From: an uncultured Gammaproteobacteria bacterium
GTDB lineage: Bacteria > Pseudomonadota > Gammaproteobacteria > Pseudomonadales > Pseudohongiellaceae
Direction of reading: 5' to 3'
Assembly (NCBI GenBank): GCA_913060495.1
Contig: CAJXRP010000003.1
Location: 1 to 64,000 of the forward strand
DNA: 64,000 nucleotides
The first letter of the stretch is position 1. Every line of letters starts with the position of its first letter. The position numbers were made by a program, and so were the translations under genes. The notes beneath the pieces were generated by a model. The model was not told the DNA's origin, ran no database searches, and saw only the letters and a list, made by a program, of their open reading frames with translations. Below, piece after piece: positions 1 through 9,016 of this stretch.

Positions 1-2
1 AG

Positions 3-107
3 CTTAGTGCGTTCTTTAGGCGGCCAGATCACAAGCACTATCGTGAATGCAAAGATCAAATTCTTAGGAATTTTCTTAATGGTCTGCGTATTAACTATCG
101 CGAATAG
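3..107 (+). CDS. Possible 3' end of an unidentified gene cut by the window edge
   Basis: The third forward frame is open from the window edge to a TAG at 105-107. It encodes 34 residues rich in charged and aromatic amino acids (F-R-R-P-D-H-K-H-Y-R-E-C, then F-L-N-G-L-R-I-N-Y-R-E), which read like a genuine protein C-terminus rather than noise. I do not recognise the family. The first forward frame is also open to 168 but looks less protein-like. Nothing upstream is visible, so both the gene and its function are uncertain. Confidence 0.35.
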   Translation, partial: LSAFFRRPDHKHYRECKDQILRNFLNGLRINYRE

Positions 108-392
108 ATCTTTGTCTTGTGCCTATGGATTTTGGTCCGCAAGGTCAGGCAGGACTATATGCGGTGGTTAGCATTCCTGCTAAAAGGCTCTCGGCTTCCT
201 TCATAGGGTTAGAAGATAGAGACCTAATTCGCGCCAAATTTCAATTTAGCTACTTAGGTCCAGTGCGGGAGTCCTTGTTCTTTCGAGTCTGTTAGTTGCT
301 GGAACAAATTAGAACATAGAAGCGACACTCGAGCCGGATTCTGATCCGGTTAAGTTTGGCTCCTTAAATATCACGGCATTGACCGACGATCT
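108..392. other. Intergenic stretch with weak hairpins and no recognisable gene
   Basis: No convincing ORF is seen on either strand. Two small inverted repeats are present: CCGGAT at 334-339 pairs with ATCCGG at 344-349 (4-base loop), and CGGCATT at 374-380 pairs with AATGCCG at 396-402. The second spans the stop codon of the minus-strand aldehyde dehydrogenase gene and may be a weak terminator for it, but it lacks a clear T-run. Confidence 0.4.
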
Positions 393-1847
393 CTAAATGC
401 CGCCAAGGGAATGAAACTTCGTTTCATAGAAGTCGGCAATTCCTTCCTTGCCTCCCTCAGAACCTATGCCTGATTGCTTCCATCCGCCGAAAGGTGCTAC
501 CTCGGTAGAAAACACTCCAGAGTTTGAGCAGACGATGCCGTACTCCAGTTCTTCCGACACGCGCATAACGCGCCCAATATCGCGCGTAAAGAAATAGGCA
601 GCGAGGCCGTAATCTGTTGCGTTGGCCTTCCCGATGACTTCATTTTCGGTAGCAAACGTCTGCACTGCTGCTATCGGTCCAAATATTTCTTCGTTGGCTA
701 GTCGCATGGAGTCACTTATGTTGCTAAGCAGAGTAGGTTGGAAAAAATTCTGTCCTAACGCGTGTCGAGTGCCTCCCAGCAATACCTGCGCTCCCTTGTC
801 TATCGCATCCGCCATTAGCGCTTCCATCTTCTCCAGTGCCTGATTATTAATTAGAGGGCCGATTTCAGCCCCCTCTTCGAAACCGTCCGCAACCTTTAGT
901 GCGTAGATGCTTTGCTGTAGCTTCTCAGTAAATTCGGCTGCGATTTTTTCGTGAACGAAGATGCGATTGGTGCATACACAAGTTTGGCCACAGTTACGAA
1001 ATTTCGTCGACACACAATGCGTGACTGCCTCATCGATGTCTGCATCATCGAATACGATGAAGGGTGCGTTGCCGCCTAATTCGAGAGAAACTTTTTTTAC
1101 TGTGGAGGCACACTGCGCCATCAATATTTTCCCAACAGCCGTCGAGCCGGTAAAAGTAAACTTGCCTATTTTCTTGTGCTGCGTGAGCACTTCGCCTATA
1201 GCTTGTGCATCGCTGCCCACGACGACGTTGAATACTCCGGGGGGAATGCCGGCGCGTTGCGCGAGTTCACAGAGGGCGAGTGCGGACAGGGGAGTGCCAG
1301 CATCGGGCTTGATGACTACGGTACAGCCTGCGGCCATTGCAGGTGCTGCCTTGCGAGTGATCATTGCGTTAGGGAAATTCCATGGGGTGATGCAGCCAAC
1401 GACACCGACCGGCTGTTTGTATACTTGCAGTCGTCTATCATTTGCGACTGTGGGAATGATGTCTCCCATTACTCGTTTACATTCTTCGGCATAGAACTCA
1501 ATAAAACCAGCGCCGTACTTAACTTCGCCTATTGCTTCATTGAGGGGCTTGCCTTGTTCGGCAGTCATCAGCGCGCCGAGGTCATCGGCATTTTCTAGAA
1601 TCAGGTCATGCCATTTTCGTAAGTAAGAGGCGCGTTCCTTTGCGGGTATCTTGCTCCAACTTTTAAATGCCGTAGCGGCAGCTTCTACAGCATCGCGCGT
1701 ATTATCGGCATTGCCGTCAACCGTCTTCGCGACTAGAGTGCCATTGGCTGGATTAAATACCTCTATATGCTCGCCGGAGCCACCAACCCATTTCCCATTA
1801 ACGTAGTTTTCGGTTCTGAACAAAGTGGGGTCATCAAGTTTAATCAT
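393..1847 (-). CDS. NAD(P)-dependent aldehyde dehydrogenase, succinate-semialdehyde dehydrogenase type
   Basis: A complete 484-residue aldehyde dehydrogenase of normal family length. Visible motifs are the P-W-N-F-P cofactor-site segment near 155, the G-S-T-A-V-G turn near 235-239, the general base Glu in E-L-G-G-N at 256 and the catalytic Cys290 in N-C-G-Q-T-C. Overall wording is closest to the succinate-semialdehyde dehydrogenase (GabD) group, which oxidises an aldehyde to its acid in the cytoplasm. The usual K-P-A after the active-site strand is K-P-D here (K180), so cofactor preference should not be assumed. The class V aminotransferase gene lies 36 bases upstream on the same strand and is probably co-transcribed, so the substrate may be an amino-acid-derived semialdehyde. 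That link is inference. Confidence 0.85.
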   Translation of the reverse strand: MIKLDDPTLFRTENYVNGKWVGGSGEHIEVFNPANGTLVAKTVDGNADNTRDAVEAAATAFKSWSKIPAKERASYLRKWHDLILENADDLGALMTAEQGKPLNEAIGEVKYGAGFIEFYAEECKRVMGDIIPTVANDRRLQVYKQPVGVVGCITPWNFPNAMITRKAAPAMAAGCTVVIKPDAGTPLSALALCELAQRAGIPPGVFNVVVGSDAQAIGEVLTQHKKIGKFTFTGSTAVGKILMAQCASTVKKVSLELGGNAPFIVFDDADIDEAVTHCVSTKFRNCGQTCVCTNRIFVHEKIAAEFTEKLQQSIYALKVADGFEEGAEIGPLINNQALEKMEALMADAIDKGAQVLLGGTRHALGQNFFQPTLLSNISDSMRLANEEIFGPIAAVQTFATENEVIGKANATDYGLAAYFFTRDIGRVMRVSEELEYGIVCSNSGVFSTEVAPFGGWKQSGIGSEGGKEGIADFYETKFHSLGGI

Positions 1848-1883
1848 GTGAATATTTCTCTCGTGAAAGATTGTGCGTAAGGT

Positions 1884-3128
1884 CTAACCTAGAACTCGAT
1901 CTAGGGAATGAATTAAATTGTCCACTTCATCAATGGTGTTGTAGTGTGCCATAGAGCAGCGCACGACACCGTCTGAGGAATTTTCTATTCCCAGGCTCTC
2001 TAATAAGCGCTTGGCGTAGAAGTGACCAGAGCTAATAGCAACTTTGTCTTTAGAAACAGCTCTGGCGATCTGTTCGGAACTCATCGTATTTGATGTAAAT
2101 GAAAATGTAGCAACACGAATAGACTTGTCGTTCTCATTGCTGCCGATCAATCTCAGGTCGTCTCGAGAATTAATAAAGTCTAGAAACTTCTTTGCAAGAA
2201 CCTGTTCGTGCTCGGCGAATTTTCCATACAGTGCTTGGCTGCGTGTGAAAAACGACGATTCAATTCTGTCGAAGTGGTGCGCATATAAGGTATCGAAATA
2301 GTCAGCGATACCGACTAAGGACGCGATCGATTCGTGATTTGGTCCTGCTGGATTCATCTTGTGTAAAAGATCGTTTTCTACAAAAAAATAGTGATATTGT
2401 CCCTTCGCTTTTTCCAGAATGTCTCGTTTGCCATAGAGACAACCCATGTGCGGACCAAAAACTTTATAGAAGCTGAACAGGTAGAAATCGACATCCCACT
2501 CTTTCACTTTCAGAGCGCGATGAGGCGCATAGGCCACGCCATCTACACAAACCAATGCATCTACTGAATGGGCAAGTTTTGTGATGCCAGCAACATCATT
2601 TACATTTCCGGCTACGTTGGAGACGTGAGGAAATGCTACTAGCTGGGTCTTTTCATTTAGTAATTGCTTGAGTGTATCTAGGCTGAGCTCGGCGGCGTCG
2701 GATTCAATAGGCCACTCGATTATTTTTAAACCAAATTCTTCAAGTCGTCTCCAAGGTCCGGAATTTGCCTCGTGGTTGAGTGTCGCGACGATTATTTCAT
2801 CGCCGATCTTCCAAAGGTGCCTAAGTGCTTGGGCGAGAACATAGACGTTGAAAGAAGTAGATGCTCCTATAGTGATCTCTTCGATATCTGCGCCAACGAA
2901 TTCTGCCATCAGTTGATGACCGAGATTCATTCGTTTCGCCGCGTCGGTGGATTCTGGAAAGGGATAGCCCGGCTGTACCTGTGTCTGGGTCATGTAGGAG
3001 CTGATTCGCTCGATAACCGAGTTAGGCACGTATGCGCCACCAGCGTTCTCGAAAAATGCCCAATCCCAATGGTTTGGTGGATATTGCTCACGAATGAATT
3101 GCAGGTCTAGTTCAGTTCTCTCGGGCAT
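1884..3128 (-). CDS. Class V PLP-dependent aminotransferase, cysteine desulfurase-like
   Basis: A 414-residue fold-type I PLP enzyme of the class V (NifS/SufS/CsdA-like) superfamily. The PLP-ring Asp196 lies in C-V-D-G-V-A-Y, followed by His203, and the Schiff-base Lys222 lies in S-F-Y-K-V-F-G-P. The N-terminal F-F-E-N-A-G-G matches the start of this family. True cysteine desulfurases carry a Cys-bearing loop near the C-terminus (R-x-G-x-x-C); here I see R-C-S-M-A-H-Y, which resembles the SufS-like subgroup of unknown substrate. No Fe-S assembly genes are nearby, so a role in amino-acid catabolism with the downstream aldehyde dehydrogenase is as likely as sulfur transfer. The start lies 72 bases from the divergent antiporter region. 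Confidence 0.8.
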   Translation of the reverse strand: MPERTELDLQFIREQYPPNHWDWAFFENAGGAYVPNSVIERISSYMTQTQVQPGYPFPESTDAAKRMNLGHQLMAEFVGADIEEITIGASTSFNVYVLAQALRHLWKIGDEIIVATLNHEANSGPWRRLEEFGLKIIEWPIESDAAELSLDTLKQLLNEKTQLVAFPHVSNVAGNVNDVAGITKLAHSVDALVCVDGVAYAPHRALKVKEWDVDFYLFSFYKVFGPHMGCLYGKRDILEKAKGQYHYFFVENDLLHKMNPAGPNHESIASLVGIADYFDTLYAHHFDRIESSFFTRSQALYGKFAEHEQVLAKKFLDFINSRDDLRLIGSNENDKSIRVATFSFTSNTMSSEQIARAVSKDKVAISSGHFYAKRLLESLGIENSSDGVVRCSMAHYNTIDEVDNLIHSLDRVLG

Positions 3129-3323
3129 GAAGCTAAAAATCTCATATTTTTACTGGGGTGTTGATTGTTAGTGTACCCCACTCTTTGAGTTCAGCTAAAT
3201 ATGAAGTTTGTTGGGCGGCCGGTAAGACAATTCAGGCGCCATAGCTGTTACTTTGCTATGCTTAAGGTGGAGCACCTACGGCTGGTTATAAGGGGGAGGT
3301 CCGCAATTATACTGTTACTACTC

Positions 3324-4274
3324 ATGCTAGGCCTTATTCTGTTGCTTGCTGGCGGTGCTGCCATGGTGCGTGGAGCATCGGGTATAGCGGAGGGTTACGG
3401 CGTTCCACCTCTCGTGGTTGGGCTAACGGTTGTCGCCTTTGGTACCAGCGCGCCGGAACTGGTGGTCAATGTGCTGGGCGCACTAGAAGGTCAGACAGAG
3501 CTCGCTTTCGGCAATATTACTGGATCCAATCTCGCTAATCTCGGCCTCGTTCTTGGTTCGGCCGCTATCATCACTCCCATGTCGCTGCAGGGTAAAATTA
3601 TTCGCAGAGAACTTCCTCTGTTGTTATTAGGTACAACCGTTCTCCTATCTATGACTATGGATCCGCTGCTGCGCGGTGAAATACCGTTCATTGACCGCTC
3701 CGATGGTCTGATTATGTTGTTGCTGTTCGGGATCTTTATTTATCTAACAGTGACTGACTTTATTCGTCAAGATCACGACCCACTAGTCGCTACTTTCGAT
3801 GGCCTGGATATAGTTTCCCATGCAGCGAAAGGAACTAACTGGTTATTAGTAGGTGGCGGCATTGTGGGGTTGGCGATAGGTGGACAGTTAACAATCGTGC
3901 ACGGTTCAAGTCTTGCAGAATCCATGGGCGTGCCGCCGGTGATAATTGGTATGCTGGTGATAGCGATAGGTACGAGCCTGCCGGAATTGATAACCTCGAT
4001 ATTCGCTGCAATGAAGGGCGAGGCCGACCTTTGTGTAGGTAACGTGATCGGCTCAAACATATTCAATGGTCTCTTTGTATTGCCGATCAGTGCATTAGTT
4101 AATCCGCTGATGGTTCCCGTAGGCGGCGGACTAGATATTTTGGTTTCGCTACTCTTCGCAGTATTTCTGATTCCTGTATTCATTTTTGGTAAAGGAATTA
4201 TGAATCGTCAGTTCGGTGTGCTGTTTGTTATTGGCTACATTGCTTACATGGCATTTCGAGTTTCTACCACTTAG
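3324..4274 (+). CDS. Calcium/sodium antiporter of the CaCA family, YrbG-like
   Basis: An inner-membrane antiporter made of two homologous halves. Each half carries the alpha-repeat signature: G-T-S-A-P-E-L-V with G-N-I-T-G-S-N in the first, and G-T-S-L-P-E-L-I with G-N-V-I-G-S-N in the second. About ten hydrophobic helices are evident, as in bacterial YrbG-type proteins that exchange Ca2+ for Na+ or H+. The open frame reaches back to 3201, but those 41 extra residues are basic and unlike the family. ATG 3324 matches the usual N-terminus, yet the best Shine-Dalgarno (AGGGGGAGG, 3291-3299) is 24 bases upstream, so a non-ATG start between 3306 and 3312 is possible. Confidence 0.85.
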   Translation: MLGLILLLAGGAAMVRGASGIAEGYGVPPLVVGLTVVAFGTSAPELVVNVLGALEGQTELAFGNITGSNLANLGLVLGSAAIITPMSLQGKIIRRELPLLLLGTTVLLSMTMDPLLRGEIPFIDRSDGLIMLLLFGIFIYLTVTDFIRQDHDPLVATFDGLDIVSHAAKGTNWLLVGGGIVGLAIGGQLTIVHGSSLAESMGVPPVIIGMLVIAIGTSLPELITSIFAAMKGEADLCVGNVIGSNIFNGLFVLPISALVNPLMVPVGGGLDILVSLLFAVFLIPVFIFGKGIMNRQFGVLFVIGYIAYMAFRVSTT

Positions 4275-4433
4275 CTGTTGCATCGATTCTCTTGAAGCGC
4301 CGTATTCCTGTTGGTTCGGTGCTAAAAGTAGGCGCTATCTCCCATTAGTTGATCCTAGTCAAGCCCTTCCTCTGCGTTCGACTTTACACTGAACTTATTT
4401 ACCAGAATGGCAAATTGAAAGGGAGAAGTTCTA

Positions 4434-5258
4434 GTGTCAAAGATACGAAAAATATTCGCTGTTATAGATCCAACGACGGATAAGCAAACCGCACTCACTC
4501 GGGCGGAATGGATAGCCAGTCAAGATTCTTCAGTAGCTTTGCATATATACGAGGCTGTATATGCAACAACCGATAATGTCGATGCAGACGCGTTGCAGCG
4601 GGCCGAATTGTCGCGGCATCGTGCTTGGGTTGAGTCTCTGGTGGCGCCAATCAGGATTGCAGGGAACGAAGTTACAGTAGAAGTCGAGTGGACAAGGGAA
4701 TGGCGTGGTGCAATCGCTCCTGCTGCTGAGCGCGCCGGTGCAGATCTGATTGTAAAGGCCGCGAGTTCCCATAGCGGTACCGGACGAAGATTACTCAAGA
4801 CATCCGATTGGACGCTACTACGCAATTCACATTGTCCAGTGTATCTGGTTAAGAATGATAGCATCGAGGCTGGTGCAAAAATTCTCGTGGCAGTTGATAT
4901 GCGTAGCGAAGATGACTTGCACAATAGGTTGAACGAACAAGTGCTGGAATACGGGCACGCTTTAGTGGCGAATATTCCGGGTAGTAGTTTGCATGCCGTG
5001 ACCGCTTACCCTAATTCCGATAATTTCGTCTACCCTGGTGATCTCGCAGAAAAAGCAGGAATTGAAAACAGTCGAGCCCATGCGGTAGAGGGTTCCCCAG
5101 AATCAGTTATTCCGGAAGTTTCGAATCAGATAGCTGCCAACATCGTGATCGTTGGAACAGCAGCGCGAGAAGGAATCAAGGCGGCGGTAATCGGCAATAC
5201 CGTAGAGAAAGTTATCGATGCTGTTGACTCAGATATTCTTACTGTCAACGGGGGATAG
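4434..5258 (+). CDS. uspE: Universal stress protein with two Usp domains, UspE-like
   Basis: A 274-residue cytoplasmic protein with two tandem universal stress protein domains, roughly residues 5-145 and 148-274. This double arrangement is typical of UspE, which in Escherichia coli is linked to stress survival and motility. The C-terminal half ends with a V-G-T-A-A-R-E-G segment and G-N-T-V-E-K-V, as in UspE. The classic G-x2-G-x9-G ATP loop of UspA is not clear in either half. It begins with GTG, supported by GGGAGAAG at 4421-4428, and is a single-gene unit closed by a good terminator. Confidence 0.85.
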   Translation: MSKIRKIFAVIDPTTDKQTALTRAEWIASQDSSVALHIYEAVYATTDNVDADALQRAELSRHRAWVESLVAPIRIAGNEVTVEVEWTREWRGAIAPAAERAGADLIVKAASSHSGTGRRLLKTSDWTLLRNSHCPVYLVKNDSIEAGAKILVAVDMRSEDDLHNRLNEQVLEYGHALVANIPGSSLHAVTAYPNSDNFVYPGDLAEKAGIENSRAHAVEGSPESVIPEVSNQIAANIVIVGTAAREGIKAAVIGNTVEKVIDAVDSDILTVNGG

Positions 5259-5276
5259 TAACTAGTAGTAACAAGT

Positions 5277-5316
5277 GGTTAGAGGGGTGAATCAAAGCCC
5301 CTCTAACCCTGTTTTT
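5277..5316 (+). terminator. Rho-independent terminator after uspE
   Basis: An 11-bp perfect stem, GGTTAGAGGGG (5277-5287) with CCCCTCTAACC (5298-5308), has a 10-base loop and is followed by CTGTTTTT. It sits 18 bases after the uspE stop codon. Confidence 0.85.
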
Positions 5317-5372
5317 CTATTATACAGATGTACGAGTCATAGTGTGTCTAACTAGTAGCATTTTAATCAGGC

Positions 5373-6725
5373 TTAGATGCCCTTGGGCTCCATGATCGCC
5401 TGATACAACAAGCGACGAGATGTGCCGCGAACATCCGGTGTTAGCGCGCCAGCTGCTTGAATCATGCCCACGAAGACGATGTCTTCAACGGGGTCGATCC
5501 AGAACCAAGTACCTGCAGCACCACCCCAGTAGTATTCTCCTTTGGAATAACTCTCTGCTTCGACCGGGTCTAGAATTACCGCGAAGTCCAAACCAAATGC
5601 AGTGCCTGTCTGGTCTAGTCCGGATTCTGCCATAGCTTTAGGAGTTTGGTCACGATGCATCAGGGCGACTGTTAGAGGTGCGAGAATGCGTGCCCCATCC
5701 AGTTCCCCGCCATTGAGAAGCATCTGAGAGAAGCGCATATAGTCGGAGGCAGAAGAGATGAGACCAGCGCCTCCTGATTCGAAAGCCGGAGGGTTTGTAA
5801 AATCAGCGCCTGGAAACATCTCGCTAGGAGTCAATGCTCCATCCTCCCCATAGACGTACATCTGAGAGAAACGATTTAGTTTTTCCTCTGGCACGAAGAA
5901 GGCGGTGTCATGCATGTCTAGTGGAGAAAAAATTCGTTCTTCCAAGAATTCACTGAACTTCTGACCGGATAATACCTCGACCAAATAACCCTGCACGTCT
6001 ACAGATACCGAGTACTCCCATTGTGATCCTGGCTGGCTCTTCAATGGAATCTGCCCCAGCTTTCTAACAAAGTCTTGGCCAGACTCATTTGGGGGAAGAA
6101 TACCCGCGGCGGCAGCATCGCCTATACCGGCTTCTAAGTAGGCAGTATCAACAGGGGATTGAGAGAAAATGCCATAGCTTAGACCGCCTGTATGGCTCAT
6201 CAATTCGCGTATAGTCATTTTGTGATTGGCATCGGTGGTCATCATGCTGCCATCAGCATTGGTGCCAGTGTAGACCTGCAAATTTGCCATTTCGGGAATG
6301 TACTGTTCGACAGGGTCGGAAAGCTTGAACTTACCTTCCTCATAGAGGGACATCAAGGCAACGCCTGTTACAGGCTTCGACATCGAATAAATACGAAATA
6401 GCGTGTCATTCGTCATTACTGCTCGGGATTCTAAGTCGCGATAGCCTACGGATTCGAAGTGCATCACCTTGTTATCGCGCGCTGCGATAGTAACGGCTCC
6501 AGCTAGCAGGCCTTCGTCTACGAGTCCCTGCATGGCGTTCTTAACACGATTCAAGCGCTCCGAATCCATACCAACAGCTTCCGGGGACACCATTGCCAGG
6601 GCCGATCCAGAACTGATTGAAATGTTGCCATTGATGGTCGTGGTGCAGGCAATCAGAGTGCCCAGTACTACAAATAAAAATGTGTGCTTCAAAGCTTTCC
6701 AGCTGAGGCGTGTGCAGCTTGTCAT
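5373..6725 (-). CDS. Lipoprotein serine hydrolase, class C beta-lactamase / family VIII esterase fold
   Basis: From the ATG at 6725 the protein has 450 residues and begins with a lipoprotein signal peptide ending L-I-A-C (Cys27). The frame stays open to 6794, but this start has AAGGGAA just upstream and gives the clean signal. The nucleophile motif S-x-x-K is S114-M-S-K117, the second motif is Y238-S-V, and a W-G-G third motif lies near the C-terminus. Y-S-x instead of Y-x-N is typical of family VIII carboxylesterases and EstB-like enzymes, so ester hydrolysis is more likely than penicillin cleavage. It closely resembles the 452-residue protein at 29052-30410, which implies an older duplication. 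It is probably anchored in the periplasm. Confidence 0.85.
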   Translation of the reverse strand: MTSCTRLSWKALKHTFLFVVLGTLIACTTTINGNISISSGSALAMVSPEAVGMDSERLNRVKNAMQGLVDEGLLAGAVTIAARDNKVMHFESVGYRDLESRAVMTNDTLFRIYSMSKPVTGVALMSLYEEGKFKLSDPVEQYIPEMANLQVYTGTNADGSMMTTDANHKMTIRELMSHTGGLSYGIFSQSPVDTAYLEAGIGDAAAAGILPPNESGQDFVRKLGQIPLKSQPGSQWEYSVSVDVQGYLVEVLSGQKFSEFLEERIFSPLDMHDTAFFVPEEKLNRFSQMYVYGEDGALTPSEMFPGADFTNPPAFESGGAGLISSASDYMRFSQMLLNGGELDGARILAPLTVALMHRDQTPKAMAESGLDQTGTAFGLDFAVILDPVEAESYSKGEYYWGGAAGTWFWIDPVEDIVFVGMIQAAGALTPDVRGTSRRLLYQAIMEPKGI

Positions 6726-6897
6726 AGGTGTTCCCTTTTCTTGTGCAATTAAATACAGGAGCAGAGTACTTTGAATTAGTAGATCAAACAACATGGAGCG
6801 CGTCTTTGAAAAACCGCAAGCTCGTATTAGACTGACCCTTGATACAGTACTTCGTTAATTCACTAGATAGTTCGGCGCGCAGGAACAGCCTATTACT

Positions 6898-7098
6898 ATG
6901 CGCAAAGCAGGAAAGCCCGCCGTCGATAACGGTTTCTTATCTACCCATGCACAATTGCTTGCCGCCAGCTATTGGAGACTTACTGGGAAAGAGTTGCTCA
7001 ATGTTAAATGTGCACGCGAGGATGTGCCGATAGAGTTAATATGCAGTGTGAATTTTGGCGTAGAATCAGAGAGCGACTATTGGCTTGCTAGGATATAA
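6898..7098 (+). pseudogene. Short ORF resembling the N-terminus of a MEKHLA-domain protein
   Basis: A 66-residue ORF whose first half (F-L-S-T-H-A-Q-L-L, then S-Y-W-R-L-T-G-K-E-L-L) reads like the start of bacterial MEKHLA-domain proteins, which usually run to about 150 residues. The second half does not show the conserved S-H-G-T and D-P-x-F-x-Y segments I would expect, and the frame stops at 7096. I therefore read it as a truncated or degraded copy, although a real small protein is possible. It ends 6 bases before the methyltransferase start, so it may be translated as the leader gene of that unit. Assignment is from memory of the family wording. Confidence 0.35.
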
Positions 7099-7104
7099 AA
7101 GTTT

Positions 7105-7857
7105 ATGAAGAGCGACTATTTCAAATCTATGTGGGAGAAGATGCAGAGGGAAGGTTACTTCCGCCACCATGCTGACTACTCGGATCACTTCGGTCAGGCG
7201 CCATCGGCGGATGAGCGAGTTATGGATACGAAGCTTTTAGAGTTAGATTTCCGGCAAGATGAAATTTCGATGCCTTTTGGCTATTCGCAAGAGTTGGAGC
7301 GTAGCGTCAAGCGCACAGAATCTGAATGGCTTTACAAAATGTTTGACTTACCATCCAGTGGCGTTGCGTTAGACTTGGGTTGTGGTTTTGGACGCACGAC
7401 GGGTTGGATGGCGAAGCAGTATGCACAAGTGATTGCATCTGACATCTCTTCGGTTGTTATAGAAGAGGCGAGAAAAAATTTAAAGAACATGAAAAATATT
7501 GAGTTTTGCGTGAATGAAGCGGACTCTATTCCCGTGTCTATTAATGATAGGTCGCTAGACCTGGTTTACATCTTTACAGTCTTCCAACATATTCATAGAG
7601 AGTTCGCTGCCGGCATTCTCAAACAAGTGGCGACAGCACTAAAACCAGAAGGCAAGGTAGTCTTCAATCTGCTCAGTGACATTAATGAGCAGGTAGATGA
7701 TGGTGCTGAAGATACAGAGTGGACTATTGGTTATAGCAAGGATCAAGCGATCGCACTAGTGGAAAATTCAGGACTAAGCGTGGAAAGATTAGTGCGCTGG
7801 TATCGTCCGGAAAATGAGGTTAGTTGGTTGTGGGTGTGTGCAAAAAGTAATGGATAG
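7105..7857 (+). CDS. Class I SAM-dependent methyltransferase
   Basis: A 250-residue cytoplasmic Rossmann-fold methyltransferase. The SAM-binding motif I is D90-L-G-C-G-F-G96, followed by an acidic end of strand two (I-A-S-D-I-S) and a motif IV-like D-L-V-Y-I-F-T-V-F-Q-H-I-H. The F-Q-H-I segment is common in methyltransferase type 11/12 proteins that act on small molecules. The N-terminal 80 residues form a cap with many charged residues. The substrate cannot be read from the sequence. It lies 6 bases after the MEKHLA-like fragment and 35 bases before the GST gene. Confidence 0.85.
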   Translation: MKSDYFKSMWEKMQREGYFRHHADYSDHFGQAPSADERVMDTKLLELDFRQDEISMPFGYSQELERSVKRTESEWLYKMFDLPSSGVALDLGCGFGRTTGWMAKQYAQVIASDISSVVIEEARKNLKNMKNIEFCVNEADSIPVSINDRSLDLVYIFTVFQHIHREFAAGILKQVATALKPEGKVVFNLLSDINEQVDDGAEDTEWTIGYSKDQAIALVENSGLSVERLVRWYRPENEVSWLWVCAKSNG

Positions 7858-7892
7858 AAAAGACTAATAATCTCCTAGGAGTATTGATAAAA

Positions 7893-8501
7893 ATGCAACT
7901 CTATCACTGTAAAAACTCCCGTTCCCTGCGGCCACTTTGGACGTTAGAAGAGATGGGTCTGGACTATGAGTTGGTCACGATGGCATTTCCGCCCAGATTT
8001 GAACATGCGGGCTATCTAGATATTAACCCATTAGGCACGGTGCCTAGTCTCAAAGATGGCGAGCTAACACTTACGGAATCGACAGCAATCTGCCACTACC
8101 TTGTCGATAAATATGGGCCGACATCGCTTGCGATTCGAACGGATGACCAAGAGTATGGTGAGTATCTAAACTGGTTGTATCGTAGTGATGCTACGTTGAC
8201 GTTTCCGCAGACTCTGGTGCTGCGATATACCAAATTGGAACCGCAAGAGAGAAGAATTCCTCAAGTGGTGGAAGATTATACGAAGTGGTATTTTTCTCGA
8301 TTACGCGGTGTTGAATCCGCGCTAGAAGGCAAAGAATTTCTTTGCGCTAATCGTTTTACTATTGCAGATATCGCCGTGGGCTACGCTCTATTTATGGGGA
8401 TTTCACTCGGCTTAAGTGAGCACTACAAACCGAATTGCCAGCGTTATCTAGCAAGCCTTATGGGGCGAGATGGTTTCAAAAAGGCGATGGCGCAGGAATA
8501 G
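7893..8501 (+). CDS. Glutathione S-transferase family protein
   Basis: A 202-residue cytoplasmic GST-fold protein. The N-terminal thioredoxin-like domain (about 1-75) has L-Y-H-C-K-N-S-R-S-L-R-P, the N-P-L-G-T-V-P-S-L turn with its cis-Pro, and the E-S-T-A-I glutathione-contact motif. The C-terminal helical domain contains the N-cap-type F-T-I-A-D-I. An earlier TTG at 7884 is in frame but only 2 bases from AGGAG (7877-7881); ATG 7893 has better spacing. It probably conjugates or reduces hydrophobic electrophiles, but the substrate is unknown. Confidence 0.85.
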   Translation: MQLYHCKNSRSLRPLWTLEEMGLDYELVTMAFPPRFEHAGYLDINPLGTVPSLKDGELTLTESTAICHYLVDKYGPTSLAIRTDDQEYGEYLNWLYRSDATLTFPQTLVLRYTKLEPQERRIPQVVEDYTKWYFSRLRGVESALEGKEFLCANRFTIADIAVGYALFMGISLGLSEHYKPNCQRYLASLMGRDGFKKAMAQE

Positions 8502-8741
8502 CTTACGTTCCGTCTAAGCTATTGACCCGTCAGACCAAAAGCCAGATCCATGGCATCCGCTTGTGTTAGGTGTTCGCTAAGTTGCAGCCCGCTTAGGGTG
8601 ACTTGATTGGCTGTATGCAGACTTCCCGGAGGAAGCTGCTATCTCGAATCTCGCGATAATGGGTTTTCTCCATTCTATGGAAAAAATCAACGGATCACGT
8701 GCTATGCTATCCACGGAATAACAAGCCAGAAGAGACCTACC

Positions 8742-8981
8742 ATGAGCTTAAGCAGCGAATTTCTTGAAGACCTAGAACTCCTCAATCTATTTAATCTAGA
8801 CAGCGCACAGGGTGGCATAAAGATCCACCATGAGGCTGCCCCCGCGCGCATCGCCGCGGCCCAGCGTTTATTTGCGCAGAACATCATTACGCTTGAAGAT
8901 GGGGGCTATTTAACGCCCCTAGGTCTTGAGGCTGCGGCACATGCGCAGGCACTCGTGACTATGCTGCAGGCAAAGCCTTAA
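8742..8981 (+). CDS. TIGR02647-like small protein
   Basis: A 79-residue acidic cytoplasmic protein that I recognise as resembling TIGR02647, a short gammaproteobacterial family without assigned function. Diagnostic segments are L-L-N-L-F-N-L, G-G-I-K-I-H-H, A-A-Q-R-L-F and D-G-G-Y-L-T-P-L-G, which read like a small winged-helix-type fold. The frame is open back to 8607, but the ATG at 8742 matches the family start and follows AGAAGAGA. It is a single gene between the GST and the exported GVWNF protein. Confidence 0.75.
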   Translation: MSLSSEFLEDLELLNLFNLDSAQGGIKIHHEAAPARIAAAQRLFAQNIITLEDGGYLTPLGLEAAAHAQALVTMLQAKP

Positions 8982-9016
8982 CGCCAGCTGGGTGTCGTCA
9001 ACAAAGAGGGTGTGCA

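Noticed and set aside
961..1598. Long plus-strand ORFs (177 and 140 residues) opposite the aldehyde dehydrogenase gene
   Set aside because: They lie antisense to a gene with complete family motifs, lack ribosome sites and have unnatural composition. They are shadows of the real frame.
8519..8638. A minus-strand frame of about 39 codons with protein-like wording (T-L-S-G-L-Q-L-S-E-H-L-T-Q-A-D-A-M-D-L-A) between the GST and TIGR02647 genes
   Set aside because: It is bounded by stops, has no start with a ribosome site and no recognised family. It may be a gene remnant but cannot be supported.
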